Below, one piece after another: positions 10,226-21,929 of a stretch of DNA of 64,000 nucleotides. This DNA comes from Aldrovandia affinis. Taxonomy: Eukaryota; Chordata; Actinopteri; Notacanthiformes; Halosauridae. Below the pieces are notes generated by a model. The model did not search any database and was not told where the DNA came from. It saw only the letters and a program-made list of their open reading frames with translations. The stretch spans positions 3,505,885-3,569,884 of the forward strand of contig JAINUG010000055.1 in assembly GCA_029706075.1 (NCBI GenBank), written 5' to 3'. Positions within the stretch are counted from its first letter, which is position 1, and the number at the start of each line of letters is the position of its first letter. The position numbers and the translations under genes were made by a program.

Positions 10226-12012
10226 TAAAAAACGCTAAAACGAACGGCGTCCAGGAAAGGGAAAAGCATCGAGGGCATCCGATGGGAACGCCCTCGACAT
10301 TTAATGTAGCAGAGATATGTTTTTGGTAGAGTAACTGGTAGCTTAGCTTGCTACATTTTCCAAGTAGCTTGCCCAACACTGGCTATAATGATCACTGGTC
10401 CTACCCAACGCCTGTTACTCTGGAGCGTCATTCCAGATACCGTGATCTGGATTCCATCAACGTTTTGTCCTCAACGTTTGACTTTACGAACGCTAGTGTT
10501 GGTGTTCACAAACATAGTTTGGCAAAGTTCGGAAATCGCCAAAATGAGGTCACTGAACTGTGTTTGTGGAAGAAAGAAGCTCATTCATTTTATAGAGGCC
10601 TGCGGTCAGAGAAAACCCTTGATCTTATCTCTGAGGTAGATAACTCAGAAGGGCAGAATCATATTTAATACCACTACAACTGTACTTATTTTTATACAAG
10701 AAGAGATAAACGCCCATATAAAGGACATGTATAATGTTTTTCTAAATCTTCCCGGTAAGCAGTCTGACACCTTATAACAGATACATATTTGGTGGAACTT
10801 AGACGTTGATTGAATAAATGTACAAAGACTAACAATACCACAATGTCACGACATCTGCAGTGATTTTCCCCTGAACAAGTTTTGCACACCAAATGCATTT
10901 TGGAGCAACGCTTTCTGTTTAATAAAATCTCATTGTCCTGGAGTAATATCACAATAAATATGTTATCTTCCTAGCCATGCAGAGCCACAAGACGGCTTTG
11001 TGGGAAAAAAAGAATTAAAAAAAAGTAATGGAAGTGTAACAGAATTAATTCTCAGCTGATAACCACATAGCAGCTCTCTTCAATGTGATCGTTGCTATTA
11101 GACTGCCTTTCAGTGCAGTGCTCCAAAGATGCGGTTGGATCATTGCACTGGCAGACTGGGTGACATATTCAGATCTGTTTAATTAACTCAGAGCATGAAT
11201 CCTCTGATCTCACAGGATTGCGTTCCTCCCTCCCCTCCCTCCCCCCCCCCTCCCTCAGCGGATAGTTTGGCATCTTGGGCTCTTTGTGAGGCAATAAAAG
11301 AAAAGGCAGGACGCGGCGCTACGTTCCATCGCAGTTGAATGAAAATAAAGCAGTGGATTATATTATATGGTAACGGCTTTGTGTGATATGCCAACTGCTT
11401 CAGAAATGAATGAAAAGAAACGGGCTGCTTTTAGCGAAAGGCCCGTGTTTACAGACAGACACGGCTTAAGTCTTTCTTTTTTACCTGAGCGCTTCAATCA
11501 TTTCCATCATAGTAAGACACGTTTGAATCCTGTGTCATCACGGAATCCTTTTGGCTTGATCAATAGAGAGTAGTTGAAATATGTAGGCCGTGCTGGTTCA
11601 AATTAGCTTTAGTACCATTTTTAATTAAGGCTGTGTTAGACATTATTTATGCTTGCATGAGTGAATTGCGGAAATGTAAATTTAGAAAGAACCATTTCAA
11701 ATGTGATTTAAAGAGAAAATTCAATGAATCCTGCCACGGTTTGCACAGACCCAACCATATTAATTCTGAAATAGTGGCCAGTGTTTAGCGGTAAAGATAA
11801 CACCTCTTGAATTATATTTTTATTCATTGGGGGCCAGACTGAATTGTACACCTCTTGGAATGAATGAATATAGCACTAATTCATGGCACACTTTTCTAAT
11901 TCATTTCACTGCCATATAATATAAATATTGTCATTTTGTAAATATGATTTAATATTCATTTTGATACATTTGTAGATTAAAGGTCTTGAAATCATAATTC
12001 GGGAATCAATAT
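10226..12012. other. Unassigned, mostly AT-rich
   Basis: No gene recognised. It holds a C-rich tract at 11225-11256 and AT-rich DNA after 11600. Short reading frames here look random. Confidence 0.3.
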
Positions 12013-12308
12013 TTATACCACACCTTGGTTAAATACTCCATTCTGATTGGTCAAGATAGTGTCGACTATTTTTCAGTAAACCACATTAAAAAAACATAAT
12101 AATGCATAGCTATGAAGTAGTTTCAGCGATAGTGCCCTCATTACAGTTCTAAATCAATGCACAAGCCCGTCCAACGCTGTTTAAATTGAACATTCCATTC
12201 ACAACTAAAAATAAAGGCAAGTAATTAATAACAACATAGCACTACAACAATTCTGTTTAATTGTATCCGAGTTTTGGATTATTTCTGTTGCAAGCAGCCG
12301 TGGTATAA
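12013..12308. mobile_element. Possible MITE with TTATACCAC ends
   Basis: TTATACCAC at 12013 is matched by its complement GTGGTATAA ending at 12308. The left end (TTGGTTAAATACTCCATTCTG) resembles widespread fish DNA-transposon repeats as I remember them. No flanking duplication was found and the superfamily is not assigned. Confidence 0.4.
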
Positions 12309-12532
12309 GTGGAATGAACCACTCTGGGCTATACAGTTGTATGAAAATAAACCACCTCAGGGTCAGCTTTGCCACAGGGCCACATCACACCACCCTGCCG
12401 TGGTTTACTTCCATACAACTGAACAGCCCGCAGGGATTTATACCATACATTTTTAACAGATTAATGACGAAAATGAAGACTGCTGATGAATTACATATGG
12501 CCTTTCTTTGCCATATGCAAGAATATGTACAA

Positions 12533-12830
12533 GGCCTCCCACGTGGCCCAGTGGTTACAACGTTCGACGCTGGCCACGGCGACCGGGGTTCAATTCCCGG
12601 CTCTGGCTGGGAGTACCACCGGGGGCGGCGATTGGCTGTCCACCCCAGGGAGTGGCTCTGGGGTGCCGGAGTTACGGTCGACGGCTTGGCGGTGCCGTCT
12701 CGAAGAGACGATGCTTCGCGCCGACACCGCCGGTCACAGGGCTACAGCAACAAACTCATAGTATGAGGGGGATTTACATGAAAATAGCAGGTGTAATTGG
12801 ATACCAAATTGGGAGAAAAAAAAAAAAAAA
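12533..12830 (+). repeat. SINE family C, copy with target duplication
   Basis: The head reads GGCCTCCCACGTGGCCCAGT GGTTAC and the B-box region GGTTCAATTCCC. The body has GGGGGCGGCGATTGGCTGTC and the tail is GGATACCAAATTGGGAG plus poly-A. Flanks AGAATATGTACAA (12520-12532) and AGAATATGCACAA (12831-12843) form a 13-bp target duplication with one difference, so insertion was by LINE-type retrotransposition and is relatively recent. Confidence 0.92.
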
Positions 12831-13039
12831 AGAATATGCACAAGAATATTGTACATGTGCATTAACACTTACATGTACTGAATACACATACTTGGTATCT
12901 CTCCTTTCTGTGTAATAGAAACATTTAGCCATTTACAGTGTGCATATTCCACAGATTTATCTGATCTTCCCCGGTAATTCCTTTTATAATCACGAGTCAC
13001 GACACAAAACAGACCTTAGAAATGTGTGAGGTATACAGT

Positions 13040-13192
13040 ATATATGCCATTTAGCAGACGCTTTTATCCAAATTGACTTACAGTAATGAATGCATACATT
13101 TTTTTCATATTATGTGGTCCCAATGGGAATCAAACCCACAACCTAAGCTTTGTCAGCGCCATGCTCTACCTACTGAGCCACACAGAACCATA
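13040..13192 (-). repeat. SINE family A copy (minus strand)
   Basis: Read on the minus strand: tRNA-like head GGTTCTGTGTGGCTCAGTAG, B-box region GGTTTGATTCCCATTGGGA, then ACTGTAAGTC and the tail GGATAAAAGCGTCTGCTAAA. The tail matches the L2 3' end found at 40095 and 47570. It lies directly beside a short AT repeat next to the Tc1-like element. Confidence 0.85.
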
Positions 13193-13334
13193 TATATATA
13201 TACAGTACTGTGCAAAAGTTGTGTGAAAAAATGCTGTAAAGTAAGAATGCTTTCAAAAATAGAAGTGTTAATAGTTTATTTTTATCAATGAACAAAATGC
13301 AAAGTGAATGAACAGAAGAGAAATCTAAATCAAA

Positions 13335-14360
13335 TCAATATTTGGTGTGACCACCCTTTGCCTTCAAAACAGCATCAATTCTTCTAGGTACACTTGCAAA
13401 CAGTTTTTGAAGGAACTCGGCAGGTAGGTTGTTCCAAACATCTTGGAGAACTCACCAAAGATCTACTGTGGATGTAGGCTGCCTCAAATCCTTCTGTCTC
13501 TTCATGTAATCCCAGACAGACTTGATGATGTTGAGATCAGGGCTCTGTGGGGGCCAAACCATCACTTCCAGGACTCCTTGTTCTTCTTTACGCTGAAGAT
13601 AGTTCTTAATGACATTGGCTGTATGTTTGGGGTCGTTGTCCTGCTGCAGAATAAATTTTGGGCCAATCAGACGCCTCCCTGATGGTATTGCATGATGAAT
13701 AAGTATCTGCCTGTATTTCTCAGCATTGAGGACACCATTACTCCTGACCAAATCCCCAACTCCATTTGCAGAAATGCAGCCCCAAACTTGCAAGGAACCT
13801 CCACCATGCTTCACTGTTGCCTGCAGACACTCATTATTGTACCACTCTCCAGCCCTTCGGCGAACACACTGCCTTCTGCTACAACCAAATATTTCACATT
13901 TTGACTCATCAGTCCAGAGCACCTGCTGCCATTTTTCTACACCCCAGTTCCTATGTTTTCGTGCATAGTTGAGTCGCTTAGCCTTGTTTCCACGTCGGAG
14001 GTATGGCTTTTTGGCCGCAATTCTTCCATGAAGACCACTTCTGGCCAGACTTCTCCAGACAGTAGATGGGTGTACCTGGGTCCCACTGGTTTCTGCCAGT
14101 TCTGAGCTGATGGCACTGCTGGACAGCTTCCGATTTTGAAGGGAAGTAAGCATGATGTGTCTTTCATCTGCTGCATGAAGTTTCCTTGGCCGACCACTGC
14201 GTCTACGGTCCTCAACGTTGCCCATTTCTTTGTGCTTCTTCAAAAGAGCTTGAACAGCACATCTTGAAACCCCAGTCTGCTTTGAAATCTTTGCCTGGGA
14301 GAGACCTTGCTGATGCAGTATAACTACCTTGTGTCTTGTTGCTGTGCTCAGTCTTGCCAT
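13335..14360 (-). pseudogene. Tc1-like transposase, near-intact, two crippling changes
   Basis: From the ATG at 14360 (MARLSTATRHKVV) the frame runs to a stop at 13335-13337, 341 codons, the usual Tc1 length. It is interrupted once, by TGA at 13452-13454 where the family has tryptophan (DLW-stop-VLQDVWNNLP). It has paired helix-turn-helix regions (residues ~5-110), the GRPRKL hinge, and a DDE domain: WTDES with first aspartate, LQQDNDPKHT with second, then PDLNIIKSVWD where the usual glutamate (NIIES) is lysine. Downstream residues end KGGHTKY. A longer frame starting at 14402 uses GTG and is not the likely start. The family cuts and pastes at TA; this copy should be inactive. Confidence 0.95.
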
Positions 14361-14415
14361 GGTGTATGACCTGTGACATGAAACTGTCTTCCACAACCTC
14401 ACCTTAGTAGCAGAG

Positions 14416-15234
14416 TGTCACACGCCACGTGACAAACCCTGAATGGGAACAGAGCAGCCAGGAGACGGAGTGGAGTTTGTCGGTCTACGGACCAGATATA
14501 TATATATTTTTTTCTGTCTCTCCCCCCAGACATGGGGAAGAGACAGTGGGAGTAGCAGGTTAACATATAACAAACACAAACACAAACACCCAAATCTTCA
14601 CCCTACTCACCGCGAAGCTTTCGGGTAAAAACAACAAACTAAAATAATCATAATTTATGGGACACCGCGCCTCTTACTCCGGAGTTCCCCTGGAACCTCT
14701 CCAGGCACACACATATCCAGTGACCTTTCAAGTGCTTCCCCCCCATGCATACTGAGACACTCGCCACTCCCCACAGTGAGAGTTCTGGCAACCAGCCCCA
14801 AGAAACTCTCCACTCTTCCAGTGAGAGTTATTGGGCTGTTGCCCAGAAACACTCTCCACTGCCGAGTGCGGCACGCACGCACCCATCGAGACAAAGACAA
14901 AAGACTAACTGATTCCCCACTCACCCCACCTGCTCTTAAATAGGCTTAGTTTCTGCCTGGCTCAGGTGGGACTCGTGAGGCAATCACCCAATTACAATAA
15001 TTCACTCACATTCTCACACAGACACCCAATCAGCCAATTGACTTCCATATCAATTGACTGATTGACACCAATTAAATAATAATTAAACCAATTATGGCCT
15101 TTGGAGCAACCCTCCAGGCGACAGTTCACTCTCACACCCTGTGAGAGTGCCAAACCTGCCCCCGGAAAGTCTCCCTGCTCCAAAGGCCTCCACAACGTAT
15201 AAAACACAGGCAACCATGCCACTCCCACGTGGCT
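14416..15234 (-). mobile_element. Composite repeat family A, copy 2, inside Tc1 element
   Basis: The Tc1 sequence is interrupted cleanly here, so the ends can be read: TGTCACACGCCACGTGACA on the left and GCCACTCCCACGTGGC on the right. Each end is a short hairpin: arms TGTCAC/GTGACA (14416-14434) and GCCAC/GTGGC (15218-15233). The flanks share GAG (14413-14415 and 15235-15237), a possible 3-bp duplication. On the minus strand it carries the TATTTAAG box near 14935-14942 and the same blocks as copy 1, but not the 7SL-like module. There is no open frame of note. It is not a typical LTR, because the 5' end is not TG. Class unknown. Confidence 0.8.
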
Positions 15235-15600
15235 GAGTTTGGCTGTTCCTCACCCAGTTTTAAGCCTCCTACACAGCTCTTTCTGTTTCAGTTAATGACT
15301 GTGTTTCAACCTACATATGAAATTGATGATCATTAGCACCTGTTTGGTATAATTGGTTAATCATGCACCTGCCTATAATCCTACAAAATCCCTGAATTTG
15401 TGCAAGTGTACCTATAAGAATTGATGCTGGTTTGAAGGCAAAGGGGAGTCACACCAAATATTGATTTGATTCAGATTTTTCTTCTGTCGCTCACTTTGCA
15501 TTTTGTAAATTGATCAAAATAAACAATTAAAATTTATATTTTGGAAAGCATTCTTACTTTACAGCATTTCTTCACACCTGCCTAAAACTTTTGCACAGTA

Positions 15601-15603
<3 letters not shown>

Positions 15604-15632
<29 letters not shown>
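15604..15632. repeat. AT microsatellite
   Basis: A TA run directly after the right end of the Tc1-like element; a shorter TA run also borders the left end. TA tracts are natural Tc1 targets. Confidence 0.9.
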
Positions 15633-15636
<4 letters not shown>

Positions 15637-15759
15637 GCAGGGTAAGGCAAAGAAATTAGTAAAACAACATAGCAGAAAACATAATGAAAACACGGGAAAA
15701 CAATGTATATGAAAGAAGATCCAAGGTGTCATTGGATAAAAGCAAGTGCATTTTAACCC

Positions 15760-16325
15760 CTTCTGCTCCACCCCCCTTTTCTCCAACATTCCATCCCAGT
15801 GCATATACATATATTTGTATAAATTAAATTCCCTATAACTTTTCAAGTATGAGGGGCACATAAATGAAATTGGTATCAAATGAAAGGGGGGAATTGAGAG
15901 ATTGTGTGATAGCATCCTAGTCTGAGTATAAATTACTTACCCCATGTTATTGTTAACTAAAATATATAAAATATAGCAATTTTATATAAAAAAATATATT
16001 TGAATGTATAATACTTCAAAAATATGTAAATAATGATATGGATAGCGAAGCTATAGCTAGAACACCTTGATTTGTGTCTATGTGATGTCATGAACTCCTG
16101 TAAAAAATTTGGAGGAGATTGAACAAATTACTTTTGTAATAATAGACTCGGGCATTTTTTGATACATACATTTCCCCTATTTTTCCCCTATATGCATGTT
16201 GCCCAATTGTATTTGCCTGTCATTTCTCAAATATGAGGGGCAGGTCCATGATCTTGGTATTAAATGAAAGGGTACAACTGAGAGATGGAGTATAATAAAT
16301 CTGAGGATATAATTAATAATGATTT
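15760..16325. repeat. Diverged duplicated unit of unknown family
   Basis: Two stretches about 385 bp apart resemble each other: 15825-15930 and 16210-16320. Shared blocks are TATGAGGGGCA, TTGGTATNAAATGAAAGG and TTGAGAGAT. The unit between is AT-rich. Minus-strand frames through both read a PFHLIP...CPSYL pattern, but differences mostly change amino acids, so this looks like decayed repeat DNA, not a conserved protein. I do not recognise the family. Confidence 0.6.
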
Positions 16326-16391
16326 TTTTGATCATAATGTGAATAGAGGTGGTTCGGCACACTCGTGTGTGGAGGGGAAGGACAACGTAAG

Positions 16392-17090
16392 TGTGAGTAA
16401 GGCTCTGAAGTTCATGTGTTTAAATGCGAGAAGCATAAAAAATTAATTTTTGGAACTGGAGGCTGTCATGTTGAATGGGGGTTATGACATTGTTGGGATT
16501 ACTGAGACATGGCTTGGCGCAGCGGATGGGGATGAAGGTACAACAAGAGGGGGTACAAATTGTTTAGGAAGGACAGACCTAATAAAAGAGGAGGGGGAGT
16601 GGCCCTTTATGTGAAAGACAATCTTAATGTGCAGGAAATTCCAGGTATAAACTCATTAGTTTCTTGTGAGGACATCTGGATTAGATTACTGGGAGATCAT
16701 GAGAAGGGTCTTAATATAGGAGTATGCTATAGACCTCCAGCTTCAGACAGTAACATAAATAGTACGCTCTTTGGTAACATAAAACAAACCTGTGCTGAAG
16801 GAGAGACGATAATAATGGACGACTTCAATTACCCCTCTATTAATTGGGAGATAGTGACAGGTCAGGGCAAATGTGAAGAGGAGTTTTTAGATATGGTCAA
16901 TGACTGCTTTTTGGTACAGTCTGTTACTCAGCCTACGAGAGGGAAATCAATACTGGATCTGGTTTTGTGTAACAATCCTGATAGAATTTGCAGCACAGAG
17001 GTAGGAGAACCACTAGGGGCAAGTGACCACAGTGCAGTCATTTTTGATATTTTTTGGCAAGTTAAGTCTCCTCTAACTCTTGAATTTTGA
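16392..17090 (+). pseudogene. CR1-like LINE endonuclease domain
   Basis: The domain nicks target DNA to prime reverse transcription. Visible motifs in order are CLNARSI, ITETW, the YRPP block, DDFN (GDFN in the family) and SDHSAV. A TAA occurs early (about 16442) and a frameshift lies near 16560; the clean part is 16560-17090. The next 420 bases have multiple stops. It is not functional. Confidence 0.85.
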
Positions 17091-17515
17091 ATTTTAGACA
17101 AGCTGACTTTAATAAAATGAGAGAGAATTTAAGTAATATAGATTGGGTAAATTGCAAAATGAAAAATGGACTATATTCAAAAGGGTTATTGTAGATGTAC
17201 AGTGTAAATTCTTCCCCAAAGTAAGGAAAAATAGGATGAACTGTCTCCGCAGTGGATGACTAAAGCTTTACGGGAGATTTTGAGGCAAAAGAAGCGACTG
17301 TACAGAGTATATAAAAAGGATAACTCAAAGAGAAACAAGTTTGATTATTGTAATATGCAGGCAAAGGCTAAAAAGGAAATAAGATCAGCTAAGAGGCGGT
17401 TTGAATTTTTTTTTCCCAAGATGCAAAAAGTAATCCTAAGAAGTTTTTTCAATATTGTAGTAGAAAAAGGAAAGTTAAGGATGAGGTTAAGTCCATTAAG
17501 AATAAGGAAGGAACC

Positions 17516-18725
17516 TTGGTTTATAATAATAAGGATATTGCTAACACACTAAACAGTTACTTTGTTGAGAGCTTTACTAGAGAAGAGGTTATACATATGC
17601 CTAAATGTATAGAAAAGGTACAGAATGTTTTGGAGGACTTTGAGATAAGGGACGTAGAAGTACTACAAAAACTACAAAAACTTAAGACAAATAAGGCAGC
17701 AGGCCCGGATGGCATATATCCCAGAGTACTCAAAGAACTTGGGGAAATTATATATAAATCATTGACAGATATTTTAATTCAATCCATAATCACTGGAGAA
17801 ATACCAGATGACTGGAAGCAGGGTAGTATAATTCCAATATATAAGAAGGGGGACCGTACTGACCCAGGGAACTATAGGCCTGTCGGTTTAACTTGCATCG
17901 CATGTAAAATGCTGGAAGGTATTATTAGGGATAAGTTGGAATCATTCTTGAAGAATAATAGTATTTTAAGGAGAGCCAACATCGTTTTTCTCAAAGGGAG
18001 GTCATGCCTAACAAATCTCCTGTACTTATCCTGGACTTATTTACATAAATGATCTGGATATGGACATTAGTAGCAAAATAGTTACATTTGCAGATGATAC
18101 TAAACTTGGGGGTTTGGCAAACAGTTTGGAATCGACTAAAGTAATCCAAGATGATTTAAACAAAATCAAAAAATGGGCAGATACATGGCAGATGACATTC
18201 AATATTGCTAAATGTAAAGTTATGCATGTGGGAAATAAAAACATTAGACAGGAGTATTTTATGGGAGGAGAAAAGTTAGTAGGTGTTCCATTTGAAAAAG
18301 ACTTAGGAATTGTAGCCTATCTGCATCAAAGCAGTGTGCTACAGCAGTGAAAAAAGCCAACAGGGATACATAGCAAAAAGTATTGAGTATAAATCAAAGG
18401 AGGTTATATTAATGCCTTTGTCAGACCTCACTTAGAATACTGTGTGCAGTTCTGGGCACCGCACTACAAGAAAGATATAGAAGCTCTTGAAAAAGTCCAA
18501 AGAAGGGCAACTAAACTGATACCGGGTATGAAAGGTAAAAGTTATGATGATAGACTTAAGGCACTCAATCTATTTAAACTTAGCAAATGGAGACTTAGGG
18601 GGAATTAGACTGAGGTTTTTAAATTCCTAAAAGGGATTAACAAAGTAAAATACCAAAGATTTTTTAAGATAAGTGGGGTCAGCAGAACAAGAGGCCACAG
18701 GTGGAAATTAGTTAAAGGCAAATTC
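17516..18725 (+). pseudogene. CR1-like LINE reverse transcriptase and C-terminal domain
   Basis: Frame 17516-18052 holds the fingers region: KAAGPDGI, then PIYKKGDRTDPGNYRPVGLT. After the deletion the other frame (18030-18350) holds LIYINDLD and FADDTKLGG, retaining the catalytic aspartate pair, then KWADTWQM and KCKVMHVGNK. Further frames to 18725 read [31 protein letters not shown] and RTRGHRWKLVKG, with stops and frameshifts. It lacks the AFDT motif, so it is inactive. Confidence 0.9.
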
Positions 18726-18730
18726 CGCAC

Positions 18731-20067
18731 GAAAACAGTGCTATAATACGTACTTATGCGATGTAGATGTGTTTATACTGATTTTCACGTTAACAAGTTT
18801 GTCTTTTACAATCTACCAGTGTTTTGATTACTTTCTCGGTATTTCGTGTATTACGAGAGATATTACTTTCAGTTTCTGCTAACTCATACAAGTTCGCGTT
18901 GTTGAAAGTCAATGGGAAATGCATGTAAAACTTGTGGTAACTTTGGTAATTTATATGTAAAATATGCAACTTTGTTCTTATTTTAATCCTTAGAATATTT
19001 TGTATTTAGCTATGTCCACCATGTATTATATTTGATTTTATATGAAAACATGTCAACATTGTCAACACGCCATAACCCAAAACGGCCGTTGGCTGTGGTG
19101 CAGCCTGTAAGTTTTGCCCATTTTAATTAAAATGTGTTAATATACTTAAAAACAACGTATAGGGTTGGATTCGGGACAAAAATCTCCATTGTTTTATATA
19201 TTATATGTAGGTATTGTGTGATATGTGGAGAAGTATATACTTATTAATATCCATATTTTTATATGAGGCGTGGCAGAGTGTCCCACTGGTGGGACACCGG
19301 AGTAGAGGGGGAAGAGATTTAAAAGAGGACACTGATCTTGCTAGGCCTGATATCTTCAGGCAGGTCGTTCCAAAGCCTACACTTTGCTAGCTCTCTTCAG
19401 CTACCCCGGGACCTAGCTTGCTAATCAGATGGAGTGGAGTGGTTTCACAAATGAACGTTATAATATATGTGATGATTAATTAATTTACATTTATAAGTTA
19501 TAACTTGCGCATGAATTTGATGAGGCGGCAGCTTTACCCTGACTCTTAGGGATGGGGACTTCCTCGGCTGTGAGTCTGTAATGTCATAAATGGACGTGTA
19601 GAAATACCAGCTAATAAAGCTGGTTTTGGCACCATAGTTTGCCAATGGCTCCCCCAGCAGGCTGTCATAAAACAACATATATAGTATTATGACATATACT
19701 GCAGTATACAATTTTGAGGAAATTTAATGGCATTTATAGAATAAAAATGTGTAATTTTCTTCAACTCTAATCAAGTCAATGGAGCAGTTGCTGCATCTTT
19801 CACTGCTAGTGCCTTGACTCCTCTCACACCGACATCTTCCATGCATTTTGCCCTCACCATGTGACAAGTGGCTTCATAAGGCCTTACAAGACACGCATAA
19901 TATCATTATGAGCATGACATTCCGCAGCCCTTGGAGACAGTGGACGTAGTGATCTAGCAAATTCTGTGCTAAATATAATGTCTACATGGTATATCTATCT
20001 AATTATGTCAACTGTCATAAGGACATCAACGTTTTGTGCTTTTGTGATTCGCCCCATGGTGAGGTGT
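18731..20067. other. Unassigned, AT-rich
   Basis: No gene recognised. A 9-bp inverted repeat with a 2-base spacer (GTGTCCCAC / GTGGGACAC) lies at 19278-19297. The stretch 19355-19440 (GGCAGGTCGTTCCAAAGCC) resembles LINE 3' untranslated sequence in style, without proof. Confidence 0.3.
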
Positions 20068-20340
20068 TGAAACCTAACCATGGTTGGTAGCCCCACAGGG
20101 CAGCACACGATTGGGCGCAGCATCGTCTAGGGAAGGAGAGGTTTCAGCCACACAGCCAGGCTGTCCCTGTCGCCCAGCGACTGCTCCAGCTGCACACAAA
20201 GTGTACTCCTCCGCCACAACGACTGAGCCTATTGAGGACTGTGGAGACAGCAGAAGCAACAGCTAGCAGGACAAGCTTCCGAGCCGAGTGAGTGTGTGCT
20301 CGCCTGTGCTCCCCTCAACCGAAGGGGGGGCACTGTATTT
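20068..20340 (+). repeat. SINE family E, partial copy
   Basis: It aligns with 60770-60890: AGCCCCA(C/T)(A/G)GGG, ATTGG and AGGGAAGGAG(A/G)G(A/G)TTTCAG occur in the same order and spacing. The tRNA-like head present at 60525 is not seen here. A CT/CG-rich end reaches about 20330. Confidence 0.55.
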
Positions 20341-20344
20341 AAAA

Positions 20345-20690
20345 AAAAAATATATGTAACCAGACAAGTTAATTGAGAACAAATTCTCATTTACAATAAA
20401 GGCCTGGCCAAGCACAGGCCAAACACAGCAAAAACTGAATAAAATTTGACAAACAGGAATGTATAAACACACACAGGCATTAAAGATAAACAAGACACAG
20501 TAGTCATGCATCAATTGTAGCAGGAACATGAGTCTGTGAAAATGTCCATGATCAGAGACATAAAAACAGGAACTGCAACAAAATTGTTCAATCTCAGGGT
20601 TTTTTGCAGCTCACTCCAGTCTGAGTCTGGCACTGTAGCGATGAATGAGACAGGCCCACGGATACGATTGGCAAATTCCAAACTGGAGAA
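20345..20690. repeat. LINE 3'-end-like repeat
   Basis: AACCAGACAAGTTAATTGAG followed by AACAAATTCTCATTTACAA is, from memory, a widespread fish LINE 3'-region sequence. The element class and limits are not fixed. An A-rich run follows at 20687-20710. Confidence 0.45.
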
Positions 20691-21929
20691 AAAAAAAAAG
20701 AAAAAAAAATTGGGGATAAAAACTAGTGAAAATAAAGGGCTGGATTTTCTTACTTATAAGTAGCAGCACTCTCAGAATTAATGCGAAGCATGCTTTGTGA
20801 AGGTCGTTCGAGGTCATGTTTAATGTTAAGTTTCGCTCATTTTTCTGAGCCCCGAGGGCAAAATCGTCCAAAGGACGCAGGACCGCCGTGTGTGTATGTT
20901 TGATCTCCTATCCATGTTACCCAGAGCATAAAGTACATATTGAACTTTCTTCAGAGAAACTGATAGTCAAAGGAATCTTGCATTTGAAAGTGGGATCGTA
21001 GCATGCCATGATGGACAGAGAGGCCTCGCGAGGAGCCGCAGAACTCAAACAGCCTTGGACTTAAAAGTGCCGAAGAGCAACAGCTCACACTGAATCTCCT
21101 CTAAGCCAAAATGTATGGCTTCCATCTCAATCTGGTACCTCCGAGAACTTCACACACAACTCTAAGGGCAATAGCTGAAATGGAATTCCAAATAAGGTGG
21201 CAGTGAGAACATCACAGGGGTGTGCATGTGCTTGCAGTGTGAAAAGCCATTTAGCCAATTAATTAGCTTCCTCATGGAATTACAGTGCAATACACAGGGT
21301 CACTAATATATAGAATTCTAAATAATAAAACGCGCTTCAACATTTTATTTCAGTTTTTACCCCTGTGGATTATTAAAGGATTATGAAACCACTCTGAACA
21401 TTATGGTTAATGCATGAGGACAGTCTCAAGGCCCATCTCTATAATGACTATAATGATAAAGATAAAAAAAGATAAAATCAAAGAAATCATTCCGATTCAA
21501 ATAAATGAAAGCATCTACACTTCAACTATCACTATAAAAATTAGCTCTAATGATAGATGTTGTTCAGATGGCTCTAAGAGAGATTTTTAGAACATCTTTT
21601 CAATGACGAAACATAGTAATAAACGGTTTAGTAGTAGTAGTAGTAAACGGTTTATTTGTTTATAAAAATGAGATAAAATACCATAATGTACATGTGGCAG
21701 CAACCAAGCTGAATTGAAAGTACATTTTACATCGGTGTAATCTAAAATATATATATTTTTTAATTACAATTAAATTAAATTACATTTAAAAAATTACAAA
21801 ATAATCTAAAACATAAACAGCAACATTAAAAGCATAACATAGACTGGCATAAAATAGACTAACCGACACACAATAACGTGACAAACCGACATACCAGCAC
21901 ACAACAATCATTATAGTGTTAACTTGTGT
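20691..21929. other. Unassigned
   Basis: No gene recognised. It holds a TAG repeat near 21630-21645 and AT-rich DNA at 21720-21830. The part after about 21600 may be 3' untranslated sequence of the LINE fragment that follows. Confidence 0.3.

Larger units (their letters stand above)
13203..15603 (-). mobile_element. Tc1-like transposon, nearly complete, split by a repeat
   Basis: The ends are CAGTACTGTGCAAAAGTT on the left and its complement AACTTTTGCACAGTACTG on the right, flanked by TA (13201-13202 and 15604-15605). Subterminal sequences (GCTGTAAAGTAAGAATGC) are also inverted. Without the 819-bp insert at 14416-15234 the element would be about 1.58 kb, normal for Tc1. The transposase is on the minus strand. 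The composite repeat sits in the 5' untranslated part, between AGCAGAG and TTTGGCTG. Confidence 0.95.
16385..18730 (+). mobile_element. CR1-like LINE, truncated and internally deleted
   Basis: A plus-strand non-LTR retrotransposon carries an apurinic endonuclease, a partial reverse transcriptase and the C-terminal domain. Protein style ([25 protein letters not shown]) matches the CR1 clade as I know it. About 100 codons between LTNLL and LIYINDLD, including the AFDT and GVPQGS motifs, are deleted near 18025. Pieces of the same family lie on the minus strand at 22570-28930 and 44205-44310. Outer limits are approximate. Confidence 0.88.

Noticed and set aside
12533-12620. Functional tRNA gene
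   Set aside because: A- and B-box-like blocks belong to a SINE with target duplication and poly-A tail; no acceptor stem is formed.
14399-14402. Upstream GTG start for the Tc1 transposase
   Set aside because: The family start MARLS with an ATG lies at 14360. The extra 14 codons are untranslated leader.
15754-15790. Second piggyBac-type end (TTAACCCC)
   Set aside because: No matching inverted end or second TTAA with CCC was found within a sensible distance.
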